A stretch of DNA of 17,659 nt from an uncultured Bacilli bacterium (GCA_910578855.1 CAJTRV010000031.1:1-17659), one strand, 5' to 3'; shown: positions 7,045 to 14,624, counted from the first letter of the stretch. Numbers and translations are program-made. The notes: generated by a model from the sequence alone, not told the origin.

Positions 7045-7758
7045 TTATCTTTGCTTTTCTGTGATATCTTTATATTTTTTCTTGGTCCAGTCCCAAGCTT
7101 TTTTACCTTTATTAATTGCCTGATCCTTCTGCTCACCCCAATATTCATAGTTTTCTTCACCTATGATGTCAATCCATACTTCTTTAAAACGCGAACCCGC
7201 GCGATCCAACATCTCTTTGCCCTTTTGATAACTTTGCTGTATTTTTCCATACTGTTCTGGTACCTTTTCTTGCAACACTGTATCAAGTTCTAACATAATT
7301 TGTGAAATCCTTTTCATGGTTGCTGTTGAAAGATCATGATAAGTCCAACCACCAATTGGCTCCCCTAAAAAAATGAAATCTCCTAACTTAATTGCCGAAT
7401 GAACGAGTGTATCCTTTGCCTTTTGGGTCATTTCACTACTAGCAAGGGCTATCAAATAATCATACCCTTGTTCAATATGCGACACAAACTGCTCTTCCGT
7501 CGCAAAAAGCTTCGTCGTTTCAAAGACATTTTCCGTATCCATATTTCCTGCTTCTTGATGATAATCATCTTGATCTATTGTAGAATTTGAATCAATCGTT
7601 GGTGATTCTGATGGAGTCATTTCTTCTGTATTCGATGGCATTGACTCATCTGGTACAGGATTTTGTGGTGTTGTTGGAGTAACAGAAGATGTACATCCGG
7701 TAAATCCTATTACCAAACAAGTTGCCGCAATTATCTTATATATTTTTATGTGTTTCAT
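7045..7758 (-). CDS. Predicted lipoprotein of unknown function
   Basis: The 237-residue product has a short basic N-terminus, a hydrophobic segment and a lipobox-like VIGFTGC with Cys22, so it should be exported and lipid-anchored outside the membrane. Residues 23-75 are a Pro/Ser/Thr/Glu-rich, probably unstructured tether. From about residue 80 to the end it is mostly helical and charged, including LIALASSEMTQKAKDTLVH and a lysine-rich tail with paired tryptophans (KKAWDWTKKKY). I do not recognise the family. AGGTG lies 6 bases before the ATG, and a near-perfect sigma-A promoter sits at 7779-7807. The gene is divergent from cwlJ, and the two promoters overlap. A vegetative surface or wall-associated role is a guess from these features. 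Confidence 0.8.
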   Translation of the reverse strand: MKHIKIYKIIAATCLVIGFTGCTSSVTPTTPQNPVPDESMPSNTEEMTPSESPTIDSNSTIDQDDYHQEAGNMDTENVFETTKLFATEEQFVSHIEQGYDYLIALASSEMTQKAKDTLVHSAIKLGDFIFLGEPIGGWTYHDLSTATMKRISQIMLELDTVLQEKVPEQYGKIQQSYQKGKEMLDRAGSRFKEVWIDIIGEENYEYWGEQKDQAINKGKKAWDWTKKKYKDITEKQR

Positions 7759-7778
7759 TTTATCACCTCATATTTCGT

Positions 7779-7807
7779 ATTCTATATGGAATCATAGTAT
7801 TTGTCAA
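7779..7807 (-). promoter_or_regulatory. Sigma-A promoter of the lipoprotein gene
   Basis: On the minus strand a perfect TTGACA (7802-7807) is followed after 17 bases by TAGAAT (7779-7784), 20 bases before the start codon. Confidence 0.85.
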
Positions 7808-7831
7808 ATTATTATCCTTAAAACATATGAT
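7804..7831 (+). promoter_or_regulatory. Candidate sigma-E (mother-cell) promoter of cwlJ
   Basis: TCAAATT (7804-7810) and CATATGAT (7824-7831), 13 bases apart, resemble the sigma-E elements KMATATT and CATACAnT. The -10 also fits the sigma-K pattern CATAnnnTA. Bacillus cwlJ is sigma-E dependent. The -35 shares bases with the divergent sigma-A promoter. Confidence 0.45.
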
Positions 7832-7847
7832 ATATAGAGGGGATATT

Positions 7848-8273
7848 ATGATTATAAAAGCAACATCAAAGGATCGGGATATGTTAGCCCGATTAATGCG
7901 AGCAGAGGCAACTGGAGAGGGTGAGCTAGGAATGCTCATGGTTGGAAACGTTGTTGTCAACCGTGGGATCTCAAATTGTTTAACTTTTAAAAATGTTCGT
8001 ACCATTCCAGAAGTCGTTTATCAATCACCAGGTGGTTTTGTCGGAAAAGATAGTCCATTATTTTATGCGAATCCAACTACGAAAGAAAAACAATTGGCAG
8101 ATCGTGCCATTCGTGGAGAATATTTTCATCCAGCCACCAATGCTCTATGGTTCTATGCGCCGGCTAGTGGGGCTAGTTGCCGAACGACTTGGTATGATCA
8201 GCAACATACAGGTCGCTATAAAAACCATTGTTTCTATCGTCCTGACCCTGGTGTATGTATTGAAATACATTAA
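7848..8273 (+). CDS. cwlJ: Spore cortex-lytic cell wall hydrolase CwlJ
   Basis: The 141-residue protein matches the short, signal-less CwlJ type of the SleB/CwlJ hydrolase family (Hydrolase_2). It starts MIIKATSKDRDMLARLMRAE, has the catalytic-region glutamate in RAEATGEG and GMLMVGNVVVNR, and ends with ALWFYAP and SHCFY-like KNHCFYRPDPG. Bacillus CwlJ has about 142 residues. The enzyme degrades cortex peptidoglycan containing muramic-lactam during germination and is placed in the coat by the mother cell. The ATG at 7848 follows AGAGGGG by 6-7 bases; a longer in-frame extension upstream has no ribosome site. A candidate sigma-E promoter precedes it and a strong terminator follows. No partner such as gerQ is seen next to it. 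Confidence 0.93.
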   Translation: MIIKATSKDRDMLARLMRAEATGEGELGMLMVGNVVVNRGISNCLTFKNVRTIPEVVYQSPGGFVGKDSPLFYANPTTKEKQLADRAIRGEYFHPATNALWFYAPASGASCRTTWYDQQHTGRYKNHCFYRPDPGVCIEIH

Positions 8274-8302
8274 AAAGACAATTCCAATCAGAATTGTCTT
8301 TT
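8273..8302. terminator. Bidirectional terminator between cwlJ and the amidase-LysM gene
   Basis: AAAAGACAATTC (8273-8284) and GAATTGTCTTTT (8291-8302) form a perfect 12-bp stem with the 6-base loop CAATCA. The two convergent genes end at its two edges. Confidence 0.92.
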
Positions 8303-9458
8303 AAATTGTCAATATTTGACCTATTTGTAATGCATTACTTGTTAGATTATTTTTATTTTTTAATTGATCTACAGTCGTATTAAAACGATTGGCAATACTC
8401 CACAAACTATCGCCACTCTTTACAGTATAGGTAGTTGGTGATTGATTGGTTCTCGGAATACGTAATTTTTGTCCTAAACTTAATAAATTACTTGTCAGAT
8501 TATTATAGGCCATCAATTCATTTACTGTTGTATTATAATTTCGCGCAATATTAAATAGTGAATCACCACTTTTTACTGTATAAATAATATCATTGGATGT
8601 CGTACCTCCAGAATTAGATGTACTACTTGGCACAATCAAAGTTTGACCTATTTGTAAATTATTACTCGTTAGATTATTCAATCTTCTTAATTCATCAACT
8701 GTTGTGTTATATCGATTAGCAATACTCCACAAACTATCGCCATTTTTTACTGTATAAGTATTCTCTGTATTCGTCGTTGGCGGAACAACTCCACTTGTTG
8801 ACGAATTTGGAATTAATAAAGTTTGACCAACTGTCAAATTATTGGTTGATAAATTATTTAATTGTTTAATCGCATCAACTGTCACTCCATATCGATTGGC
8901 AATCATCCATAGACTATCATTCGGAGCAACCACATAAACGATATTGTTTTCATTGGTTGGTGGAATAACTTCCTCAGTTGGTAACTTTAACACTTGCCCC
9001 ACTCTTAAAGCGTTGGTCGTTAAATTATTAACTCGTTTTAAAGCTGCTACTGATGTATTATACTTCTGAGCAATACTCCATAAGGAATCCCCATTTTTTA
9101 CAGTATAAGTATTCCCAGTCATACCACCTTCCGGATTATTATATGGTCTTCCAAGATATTCCATAACAGCTTTTACAACTGCTTCCGCATAAAGTTCATA
9201 ATTATTCTTTAGCTGACTTACATCATCACCAGTACTATCTAAAAAGCCATATTCAACAATAATTGGTTGCGTATTGACCCCCGTATCACGATGAATAAAA
9301 TAATAATCTTTAGCTGTATTACTTGGTAGACGACGTTGAAATGCTAAGCGTGTATTCTGCCCTGCATTTCCAATTTCTTGTAACACTAAATTAGCTAGTT
9401 TGTTATTATTACGAAGCGCATAAATAACTTCTGCCCCATCTCCACCTCGTGGGTTCAT
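8301..9458 (-). pseudogene. N-acetylmuramoyl-L-alanine amidase with five LysM repeats, 5' truncated
   Basis: The frame of 385 codons starts abruptly inside an Amidase_3 domain. GGDGAEVIYALRNN at residues 5-18 is the part that normally follows the zinc-binding S-x-H-x-N motif, and IIVEYGF carries the catalytic glutamate (Glu69). The domain ends near residue 103. Five LysM repeats follow (about 117-159, 172-216, 233-277, 290-335, 342-385), each of the form YTV..GDSLWSIA...N.....L...NNL....L..GQ. The N-terminal half with the HGG and first glutamate ligands, any signal peptide and a ribosome site are absent. A TAA stands directly before the ATG at 9458. The remaining piece should be catalytically dead. 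The break coincides with the edge of the serine-recombinase region, so insertion is the likely cause. An intact relative would be a secreted wall hydrolase, possibly for sporulation. Confidence 0.85.
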
Positions 9459-9485
9459 TTACCATTAGTAATATGTTTAAAATTT

Positions 9486-9531
9486 TTTACTCTTGTACTA
9501 ACAATTTATCACTTTGTGGTACAAGAGTAAA
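9486..9531. repeat. Perfect 13-bp inverted repeat near the left edge of the element
   Basis: TTTACTCTTGTAC (9486-9498) and GTACAAGAGTAAA (9519-9531) flank a 20-base loop. It lies 28 bases from the amidase break and about 120 bases after the 94-residue gene. It may be a terminator lacking a good T-run, or part of the recombination site. Confidence 0.7.
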
Positions 9532-9648
9532 TTTACTATTTATTATTAGTAAAACGAGATACAAAATAATCAAACCTGTTTGTTAATTTCCCACCCCATC
9601 TTGAATTAGAATGAAGTATTACTTCAATATGAATTATATCTTTAATAT

Positions 9649-9933
9649 TTATTCTTTTAAAAGTTTGATTATATTTTGAGTCATTATCTCAATTAGTTCA
9701 TGCTTATCTTCATCTAAGTTATCCCATGTCCAAAGATTAATATAGTCATGTACTAAATCATCAAAATCATTATCATGAGTACGATATGAATCAGCAAATC
9801 CTATTTCTTCTGTCCCATTTCTCATATAACATTTAAGCATCATTCCATTAGTATATCTTAAAACTTCCTCGTTTAATAATTCTTCACTATTAATTTCACC
9901 ATTTAATTTATAAAAAGTAATTTTGTTATTCAT
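9649..9933 (-). CDS. Small acidic protein next to the serine recombinase
   Basis: The 94-residue product has an N-terminal strand-rich part (MNNKITFYKLNGEI), a middle CYMRNGTEEIGFADSYRTH that looks like paired beta strands, and an acidic motif YINLWTWDNLDEDKHELI. A helical tail follows. I recall similar small W-T-W-D-N-L-D-E proteins beside Firmicute recombinases, but I cannot name a characterised family. GAGAGG precedes the ATG by 7 bases. It lies 30 bases after the recombinase stop, so the two are probably cotranscribed. It could be a recombination directionality factor or a simple passenger; neither is shown. Confidence 0.75.
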   Translation of the reverse strand: MNNKITFYKLNGEINSEELLNEEVLRYTNGMMLKCYMRNGTEEIGFADSYRTHDNDFDDLVHDYINLWTWDNLDEDKHELIEIMTQNIIKLLKE

Positions 9934-9963
9934 AATCTTATACCTCTCATTTAATTAGTATTA

Positions 9964-11625
9964 TTACATATTATTTTCAACTTTTCTACCATAAGAATTT
10001 CTTGCTAAATTCCTATTTTCATATTTAAAATTTATTTCTGGTACTACATCATATTTGTATTTAATAGTAATATTTCTATCTTTATCAATTACTATTTTAT
10101 CTATAAGAGTATCAATCAATTCTTTTTTTGGCTTATGTAAATCTAATAGTTTCTTAATCGTTTTTGTATAATTTGGTAAAACACTACTTTTATTTTTCAT
10201 TTTATATTTTTTTACTTGTTTATTTTCTATACTTTCATTTATTTGTTTTAATCTATTTTCTGATTCACTAGCTAATACTTTATAAGTGTCTGCTGAAATT
10301 ATACCATCACATCTATCATTATATAAAGTTGCTAATCTATTAGTTATTTTATCCTTTTCAATTTGTAATTCCTTTATAACTTTATCTATATCAGTTGTTT
10401 CTTTATGAATATTTTTAACAACTTCATTATTTAATTCATTTACATCAAGTTCTTTAATTAAATTAGAGAATGATTTATTAATTTGTTCTAGTATTTGTTC
10501 TTCTAAAGAATTATACGGACAAAAATGTGAATAGCATCTCCCACTTACAGGATCCCTAGAATATCTATTACAATTAATACTCCAGTAATCTAATTTTTTT
10601 CTATAAAGAACTGTTAGTCTATTTTGACATTCTTTACAAAATAATTTACCTTCTAGCAATCTTTTTTCCCTATTAGTTTTCACTTCATAATTTCTAGTAT
10701 TTCGCTTTCTCAAAGTATTAACATAATTAAAAGTATCTTTATCAACTAGTGCTTCATGTGTGTTTTCAACTACTATCCATAACTTTTCATCTAAAGTTAT
10801 TTTCTTTTTAGATTTATAATTAACTTTCGTTTGAGTATGTTGGACTAAATCTCCAGTATAAATTCTATTACATAGAATTTTTTTAATTGTGGAAATATTC
10901 CAATTGTCTCTATCAATTAGTCTTGATGAATAATTCGTTTTTTTATAACCACTTGGTGTTGGCACTTTTTCTTTATTAAGCCTATTTGCTATTTCAGTAG
11001 GGCCAACTCCATCGGCTCTCCATTTGAATATATTTTTAACAATTGGTGCAGTTTCTGGATTGGGTATTAAGTGTCCCTTATCTTCTGGATCTCTCATATA
11101 CCCAAAACAAGGTAAACTTCCAACAAATTTTCCATTCTTTCTTTTTTCATTTAAAACATTCCTAATTTTAACAGAATTTTGCTTACTATAATAATCATTG
11201 CAAGCAATTATAAATGTTGAAGAATCATTACTAGCTTGATTTTTAAAACTATCATAAGATTCTAATATAGAAATAAATCTTATATTATTTTCTGGAAAAA
11301 ATGTTTCAATATAATACCCTGTCATAACATGATCTCTACCAAGTCTAGATAGATCTTTAACTATGACACAGTTAATTTTTTTATTATTAATATCTTCTAA
11401 CATTTTTTGAAATCCAGGTCTTTCAAAATCAGTACCAGAATATCCATCATCAACATATTCCTTAATTAAGTTAAAATTATTGTTTCTAACAAAATTTCTT
11501 AATAATTCTTTTTGATTCATTACACTTTCACTATCAGATTCATATTTTTTATCTTTATCTTCTTGAGATAATCTTATGTAGATTCCAACATTGAAATCTA
11601 CTCCAGTTAAGTAAGTATTATACAT
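9964..11625 (-). CDS. Large serine recombinase (site-specific integrase)
   Basis: The 553-residue protein has the three parts of large serine integrases. The N-terminal resolvase domain carries IYIRLS (nucleophile Ser20), DDGYSGTDFERPGF and KDLSRLGRD (90-98). The recombinase domain (about 165-310) includes GYMRDPED and GVGPTEIANRLN. A zinc ribbon has cysteines 330, 333, 352 and 364 or 369, and is followed by a coiled coil (about 390-470). Such enzymes integrate and excise elements without host factors, and excision needs a directionality factor. All key residues seem present, so it is probably active. GAGG lies 5 bases before the ATG. It is placed about 500 bases from the truncated amidase gene, as expected for an integrase close to its attachment site. 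Confidence 0.93.
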   Translation of the reverse strand: MYNTYLTGVDFNVGIYIRLSQEDKDKKYESDSESVMNQKELLRNFVRNNNFNLIKEYVDDGYSGTDFERPGFQKMLEDINNKKINCVIVKDLSRLGRDHVMTGYYIETFFPENNIRFISILESYDSFKNQASNDSSTFIIACNDYYSKQNSVKIRNVLNEKRKNGKFVGSLPCFGYMRDPEDKGHLIPNPETAPIVKNIFKWRADGVGPTEIANRLNKEKVPTPSGYKKTNYSSRLIDRDNWNISTIKKILCNRIYTGDLVQHTQTKVNYKSKKKITLDEKLWIVVENTHEALVDKDTFNYVNTLRKRNTRNYEVKTNREKRLLEGKLFCKECQNRLTVLYRKKLDYWSINCNRYSRDPVSGRCYSHFCPYNSLEEQILEQINKSFSNLIKELDVNELNNEVVKNIHKETTDIDKVIKELQIEKDKITNRLATLYNDRCDGIISADTYKVLASESENRLKQINESIENKQVKKYKMKNKSSVLPNYTKTIKKLLDLHKPKKELIDTLIDKIVIDKDRNITIKYKYDVVPEINFKYENRNLARNSYGRKVENNM

Positions 11626-11703
11626 CTTTTCCTCTAATCATTTTACATAATGAGGTATTAAGTCTTACCCATGATAGTAATATCTTATTAAACCTACAAA
11701 TCA

Positions 11704-11805
11704 TTAATTAGATACCCTTTCTTGTTCTATTTTTATTATCTCTTCAATTAAGTATTTTAAAATAAGATCTTTAAATGAAATATTATTCAAATAGATATTC
11801 TCCAT
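11704..11805 (-). CDS. 33-residue ORF upstream of the serine recombinase
   Basis: An ATG at 11803-11805 with AGGTGA 8 bases upstream opens the frame MENIYLNNISFKDLILKYL and 14 more residues. It is amphipathic and leucine/isoleucine-rich, ending with KIEQERVSN. It lies 78 bases before the recombinase gene on the same strand. The good ribosome site and position support translation, as a leader or small regulatory protein, but no family is recognised. A palindrome lies just upstream (11820-11837). Confidence 0.5.
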   Translation of the reverse strand: MENIYLNNISFKDLILKYLIEEIIKIEQERVSN

Positions 11806-11819
11806 TATTAAATCACCTA

Positions 11820-11837
11820 TTTAAACTTATGTTTAAA
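11820..11837. repeat. Palindrome in front of the 33-residue ORF
   Basis: TTTAAAC-TTAT-GTTTAAA is a perfect 7-bp inverted repeat directly upstream of the ribosome site of the 33-residue ORF. It could be an operator controlling the recombinase operon; in AT-rich DNA chance is also possible. Confidence 0.4.
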
Positions 11838-11936
11838 ATTTTTTATTATTGATATTTTTATAATCTAAACTTATAAAGGTATTATTTAAGTTTTTATGTG
11901 ATGACCATACATAATCACCAACACCTCTAAAATAAC

Positions 11937-11955
11937 AAAAAAAGACCAAGGTCTT
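11937..11955 (-). terminator. Terminator of the nuclease-helicase transcript
   Basis: On the minus strand AAGAC-CTTG-GTCTT is followed by a run of Ts (complement of 11937-11943). It lies about 180 bases after the helicase stop and 50 bases after the 44-residue ORF. Confidence 0.7.
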
Positions 11956-12005
11956 CATATAAATACTGTTATTTTTTATCAATAACTTTTTATTGTCTTT
12001 TGTTG

Positions 12006-12140
12006 TTATAATTGGTAAATAAAATAACCACTATATATTCTTAATCCTACTTCCATAAACTTAAATGAATATGCATACCCTAAATCATAATAATTTGTTA
12101 TTTTATCTTCTATAGCCAAATAATATATCCATCTATACAT
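12006..12140 (-). CDS. 44-residue ORF overlapping the end of the helicase gene
   Basis: The ATG at 12138-12140 lies within the last codons of the helicase gene, with an 8-base overlap (ATGTATAG). The frame begins MYRWIYYLAIEDKITNYYDL and ends LRIYSGYFIYQL. It is rich in aromatic residues and contains no lysine-run noise typical of random AT-rich frames. There is no separate ribosome site, so it would depend on coupling to helicase translation. The terminator at 11937-11955 follows it. I do not recognise it; it may be a coupled small protein, a remnant of a longer gene, or chance. Confidence 0.35.
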   Translation of the reverse strand: MYRWIYYLAIEDKITNYYDLGYAYSFKFMEVGLRIYSGYFIYQL

Positions 12141-14007
12141 TATTCAGATTTTCTTCAAAATAATTTTGAAGCTTCTTATCTGTGCAATAAACATAACAAC
12201 CTTTCATTCCCCTGGTCATCAAAGTCCTATAAGTATTTTTTATTATCGAATCAGATATTTCGTGTGCTTTATCTTTACCTTCCTCTTTTTCCATTTTTTT
12301 AATGCCCTTTAGTGATTGATCAGTAGAAGCTCTTTTTGTATAATCAGTAACTATACAACCATTTTCATATCTCATATCATTACCAATGATAACTCCAACA
12401 TAATCAAATTCTAATCCTTGACAAGTATGTATACATCCAATTTCATTAATTGAATTTTTATCAATTGCCCATGTACTCGAATTTCCTAAATTCCAACTCA
12501 TTCCAAAATCATATTCAGGCATAGTTATATCAAATATGTCTGATTTATTTTTACCATCGCTTATCCAATTCCAACAATATCCGGCTACCAATCTGGATTT
12601 GTTGTTTTTATTATTTTCTTCCTCTATTGCTCTTTTTAGATCATTAGGATTATCAAATACCTTAAAGTCATATTTAGTATCTAAATCATAATTAGCTGTC
12701 TTTTTAATTTGTAGAATATTATCTAACCATGCCAAATATCCATCAGAACCATCACATCTAAACTGACTTTTTAAATCCATTTTATATATTCCAGCATTTA
12801 ATTCCTTAGCAAATTTTTTTATTCGGTCTATTGACCCAATATCTTTTAAAGTAACTCTTTGATTTTCATCTATAAAAAATATTGAAAACTTACTAGCATT
12901 AATTATTTCTTTAATTTGATTTTCTCCTAAATTTGAAAATAATCCAGATTTTTCATTCAATCTATGTGCTTCATCAACTATTAACACATCGAATTCATTT
13001 TTTTCAGAATCAACAAAATTCCCAGAACCTTTAAACAAATTATTTAATCCACTTAATTTATCTATTTTCAATTTTGCTTTAAAAACTTCTCTAGGTGCAC
13101 TATTCTTTGTTACATAAAATGAATTAGCATCTCTATTAAGAAATTGTTTTAATAAATTTAATGCAAGTACTGATTTCCCGGTTCCTGGTCCGCCTTCAAC
13201 TATTAATACATTTTTATCATTGGTTATTAAAGTATTTATTCCTATCCTAAGTGCCTCTTCATATATTAATTTTTGATCATCAATTAAAATAAATTCTTTG
13301 TTTCCTTTTAAAATAGATGCGAATGAATCTTGTAACATCTTTGAAGGTTTAATCTTACCATTTTCAATTTTATATAGTCCTTCTTTGTTATCACCTTCAG
13401 TAATATACTTTTTAATAAAACTTCTTAGTTTCTCAAAATCCTTACTTCCAAACATTGGAGCTTCTTTTATATATGTCTGATATTGTTCACTATTAATCGG
13501 ATCCTCCTCAGTAATATCATAGTTATGTAAAAATGCACATGGATGCAATCCTATATTTTCATCATAAACAGTTTGATTATAACTATTGATTAAACTAGCA
13601 TAACTCCAAGCTTGATACGATGGGTGAGTAGTTTCTCTCAATGCTCTCCCTGTAACAGTTTCTACAATTCCATCTTTACCTTCAACAGCATTACAAGTTT
13701 GCCATTGTTTTAACTCAACTATAATAATTGAATTATTTTTATCTTTATCATATCCAGATAATATAAAATCAATTCTATTTGAAGTATGAGGAATATTAAA
13801 TTCTATTGCAACTCCAGAATTATCTGGTATTTCATTATCTGCTAAAACCCCTCGCATTCTTAGCATAGATTCTCTCCATGAATTAACTTCAGAATCACCA
13901 GCACCATGATGAAATACATCTTTAAATCTTTTATATATTTTATCTGTAATTCTATTTAAATCAACATCTTCAATAAAACCAGATTTTACTCCTTCATATA
14001 CTAGCAT
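12133..14007 (-). CDS. PD-(D/E)XK nuclease fused to a DUF2075/Schlafen-type superfamily 1 helicase
   Basis: The 624-residue protein has two parts. Residues about 40-145 show a PD-(D/E)XK nuclease pattern: RIDFILSG (Asp80), IIIVELKQW (Glu98, Lys100), then the helix HPSYQAWSYASLI. From about 240 there is a complete DUF2075 helicase: Gln245, Walker A GGPGTGKS (272-279), Walker B LIVDEAH (342-348), FIDENQR (378-384), SQFRC (414-418), HTCQGLEFD (527-535) and YRTLMTRGMKG (593-603). DUF2075 is the helicase module related to group 3 Schlafen proteins. A nuclease-helicase acting on phage nucleic acid is the likely role, but it is an inference from architecture and element context. GAAGGTG precedes the ATG. 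It follows the MazG-like gene after 228 bases. Confidence 0.9.
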   Translation of the reverse strand: MLVYEGVKSGFIEDVDLNRITDKIYKRFKDVFHHGAGDSEVNSWRESMLRMRGVLADNEIPDNSGVAIEFNIPHTSNRIDFILSGYDKDKNNSIIIVELKQWQTCNAVEGKDGIVETVTGRALRETTHPSYQAWSYASLINSYNQTVYDENIGLHPCAFLHNYDITEEDPINSEQYQTYIKEAPMFGSKDFEKLRSFIKKYITEGDNKEGLYKIENGKIKPSKMLQDSFASILKGNKEFILIDDQKLIYEEALRIGINTLITNDKNVLIVEGGPGTGKSVLALNLLKQFLNRDANSFYVTKNSAPREVFKAKLKIDKLSGLNNLFKGSGNFVDSEKNEFDVLIVDEAHRLNEKSGLFSNLGENQIKEIINASKFSIFFIDENQRVTLKDIGSIDRIKKFAKELNAGIYKMDLKSQFRCDGSDGYLAWLDNILQIKKTANYDLDTKYDFKVFDNPNDLKRAIEEENNKNNKSRLVAGYCWNWISDGKNKSDIFDITMPEYDFGMSWNLGNSSTWAIDKNSINEIGCIHTCQGLEFDYVGVIIGNDMRYENGCIVTDYTKRASTDQSLKGIKKMEKEEGKDKAHEISDSIIKNTYRTLMTRGMKGCYVYCTDKKLQNYFEENLNNV

Positions 14008-14235
14008 TTACTTCACCTTCTTTTTATTTCCAAAAACTAATGCAACAAACCTTGATAGTATTATTTTTTTGATTCACTACATTTATCTCAATTATTTTCA
14101 ACCTCTATTAATTTCGTAAAGGAATTTGTATGATTACTTTCCTTACAATCATTAATAAGTTACTTGTAATCATTACATAGTTTATATATTACTAAATCCA
14201 TTTTTTCTTTATTATAATTATTCTTGAAGCATCAC

Positions 14236-14550
14236 CTATAATTTATTATATTTCGCACTTTTGCCTTTAGCTTTTTCAACGGGATACTTTTTCGCTGATA
14301 TATCCATTTTTTCCAAAATAATTTGTTTGGGATCTACTCCTATTTGAGAACACAACAATATACAATAATTCATAACATCTGCTATTTCATATTTTAATTC
14401 ATCCTTATCATAATCATTGTTCCATTGAAAACATTCTAATAATTCCCCCGCCTCAATTGCTATTGATTTTGCAAGATTTTCTGGTGTATTAAATTGTAGC
14501 CAATCTCTTTCTTCAGCAAATTTTCTAATTTTTTTAGTTAATTCTTCCAT
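14236..14550 (-). CDS. MazG-like nucleotide pyrophosphohydrolase
   Basis: The 104-residue protein has the all-alpha MazG fold signature. EAGELLE (residues 33-39) and EIADVM (55-60) supply the acidic metal ligands (Glu36, Glu39, Glu55, Asp58), and RDWLQFNTPENLAKSI at the N-terminus is typical of the single-domain dCTPase/RS21-C6 group. Such enzymes hydrolyse (d)NTPs, often dCTP or modified nucleotides, to the monophosphate and pyrophosphate. AGAGGTG lies 7 bases before the ATG, and a clear sigma-A promoter is found at 14574-14602. As first gene ahead of the nuclease-helicase it could limit nucleotides during phage replication or supply signalling, but it could also be housekeeping nucleotide cleaning. 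The 228-base gap to the helicase gene shows no terminator, so cotranscription is possible. Confidence 0.88.
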   Translation of the reverse strand: MEELTKKIRKFAEERDWLQFNTPENLAKSIAIEAGELLECFQWNNDYDKDELKYEIADVMNYCILLCSQIGVDPKQIILEKMDISAKKYPVEKAKGKSAKYNKL

Positions 14551-14573
14551 AAAGTAACACCTCTATTTATTCA

Positions 14574-14602
14574 ATTATACCATGTATACTTTAAGATGTG
14601 AA
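14574..14602 (-). promoter_or_regulatory. Sigma-A promoter of the MazG-like/helicase unit
   Basis: TTCACA (14597-14602) and TATAAT (14574-14579) on the minus strand are exactly 17 bases apart. The start codon of the MazG-like gene is 24 bases downstream. Confidence 0.8.
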
Positions 14603-14624
14603 CTGATGTGGTGTTAGTATCTAG

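Larger units (their letters stand above)
9459..14602. mobile_element. Putative serine-recombinase element carrying a nuclease-helicase/MazG cassette (right end uncertain)
   Basis: The left edge is placed where the amidase gene breaks. The region is visibly more AT-rich than the chromosome to the left. All its genes lie on the minus strand: 94-residue protein, large serine recombinase, 33-residue ORF, 44-residue ORF, nuclease-helicase, MazG-like enzyme. The right boundary given here is only the promoter of the last gene. The missing amidase N-terminus, which should mark the true right end on the minus strand, is not found anywhere up to 17659. Either the element is longer than the window, or the flank was lost through the second recombinase region. 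Confidence 0.5.

Noticed and set aside
7051..7590. Plus-strand open frames opposite the lipoprotein gene
   Set aside because: The lipoprotein has a lipobox, ribosome site and near-perfect promoter; the opposite frames have none of these.
8278..8290. GACAATTCCAATCA in the cwlJ terminator resembles the repeat next to the tyrosine recombinase
   Set aside because: The match is short, falls in a terminator stem and loop and has no flanking similarity, so it is probably coincidence.
8301..9110. LysM repeats considered as a DNA-level tandem repeat or CRISPR-like array
   Set aside because: The repeated segments are about 130-180 bases apart and diverged at DNA level; they follow protein domain boundaries.
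14061..14201. A 47-codon minus-strand frame with two in-frame stops between the MazG-like and helicase genes
   Set aside because: In such AT-rich DNA two stops in 47 codons is what chance gives, and there is no ribosome site, so I do not call it a pseudogene.
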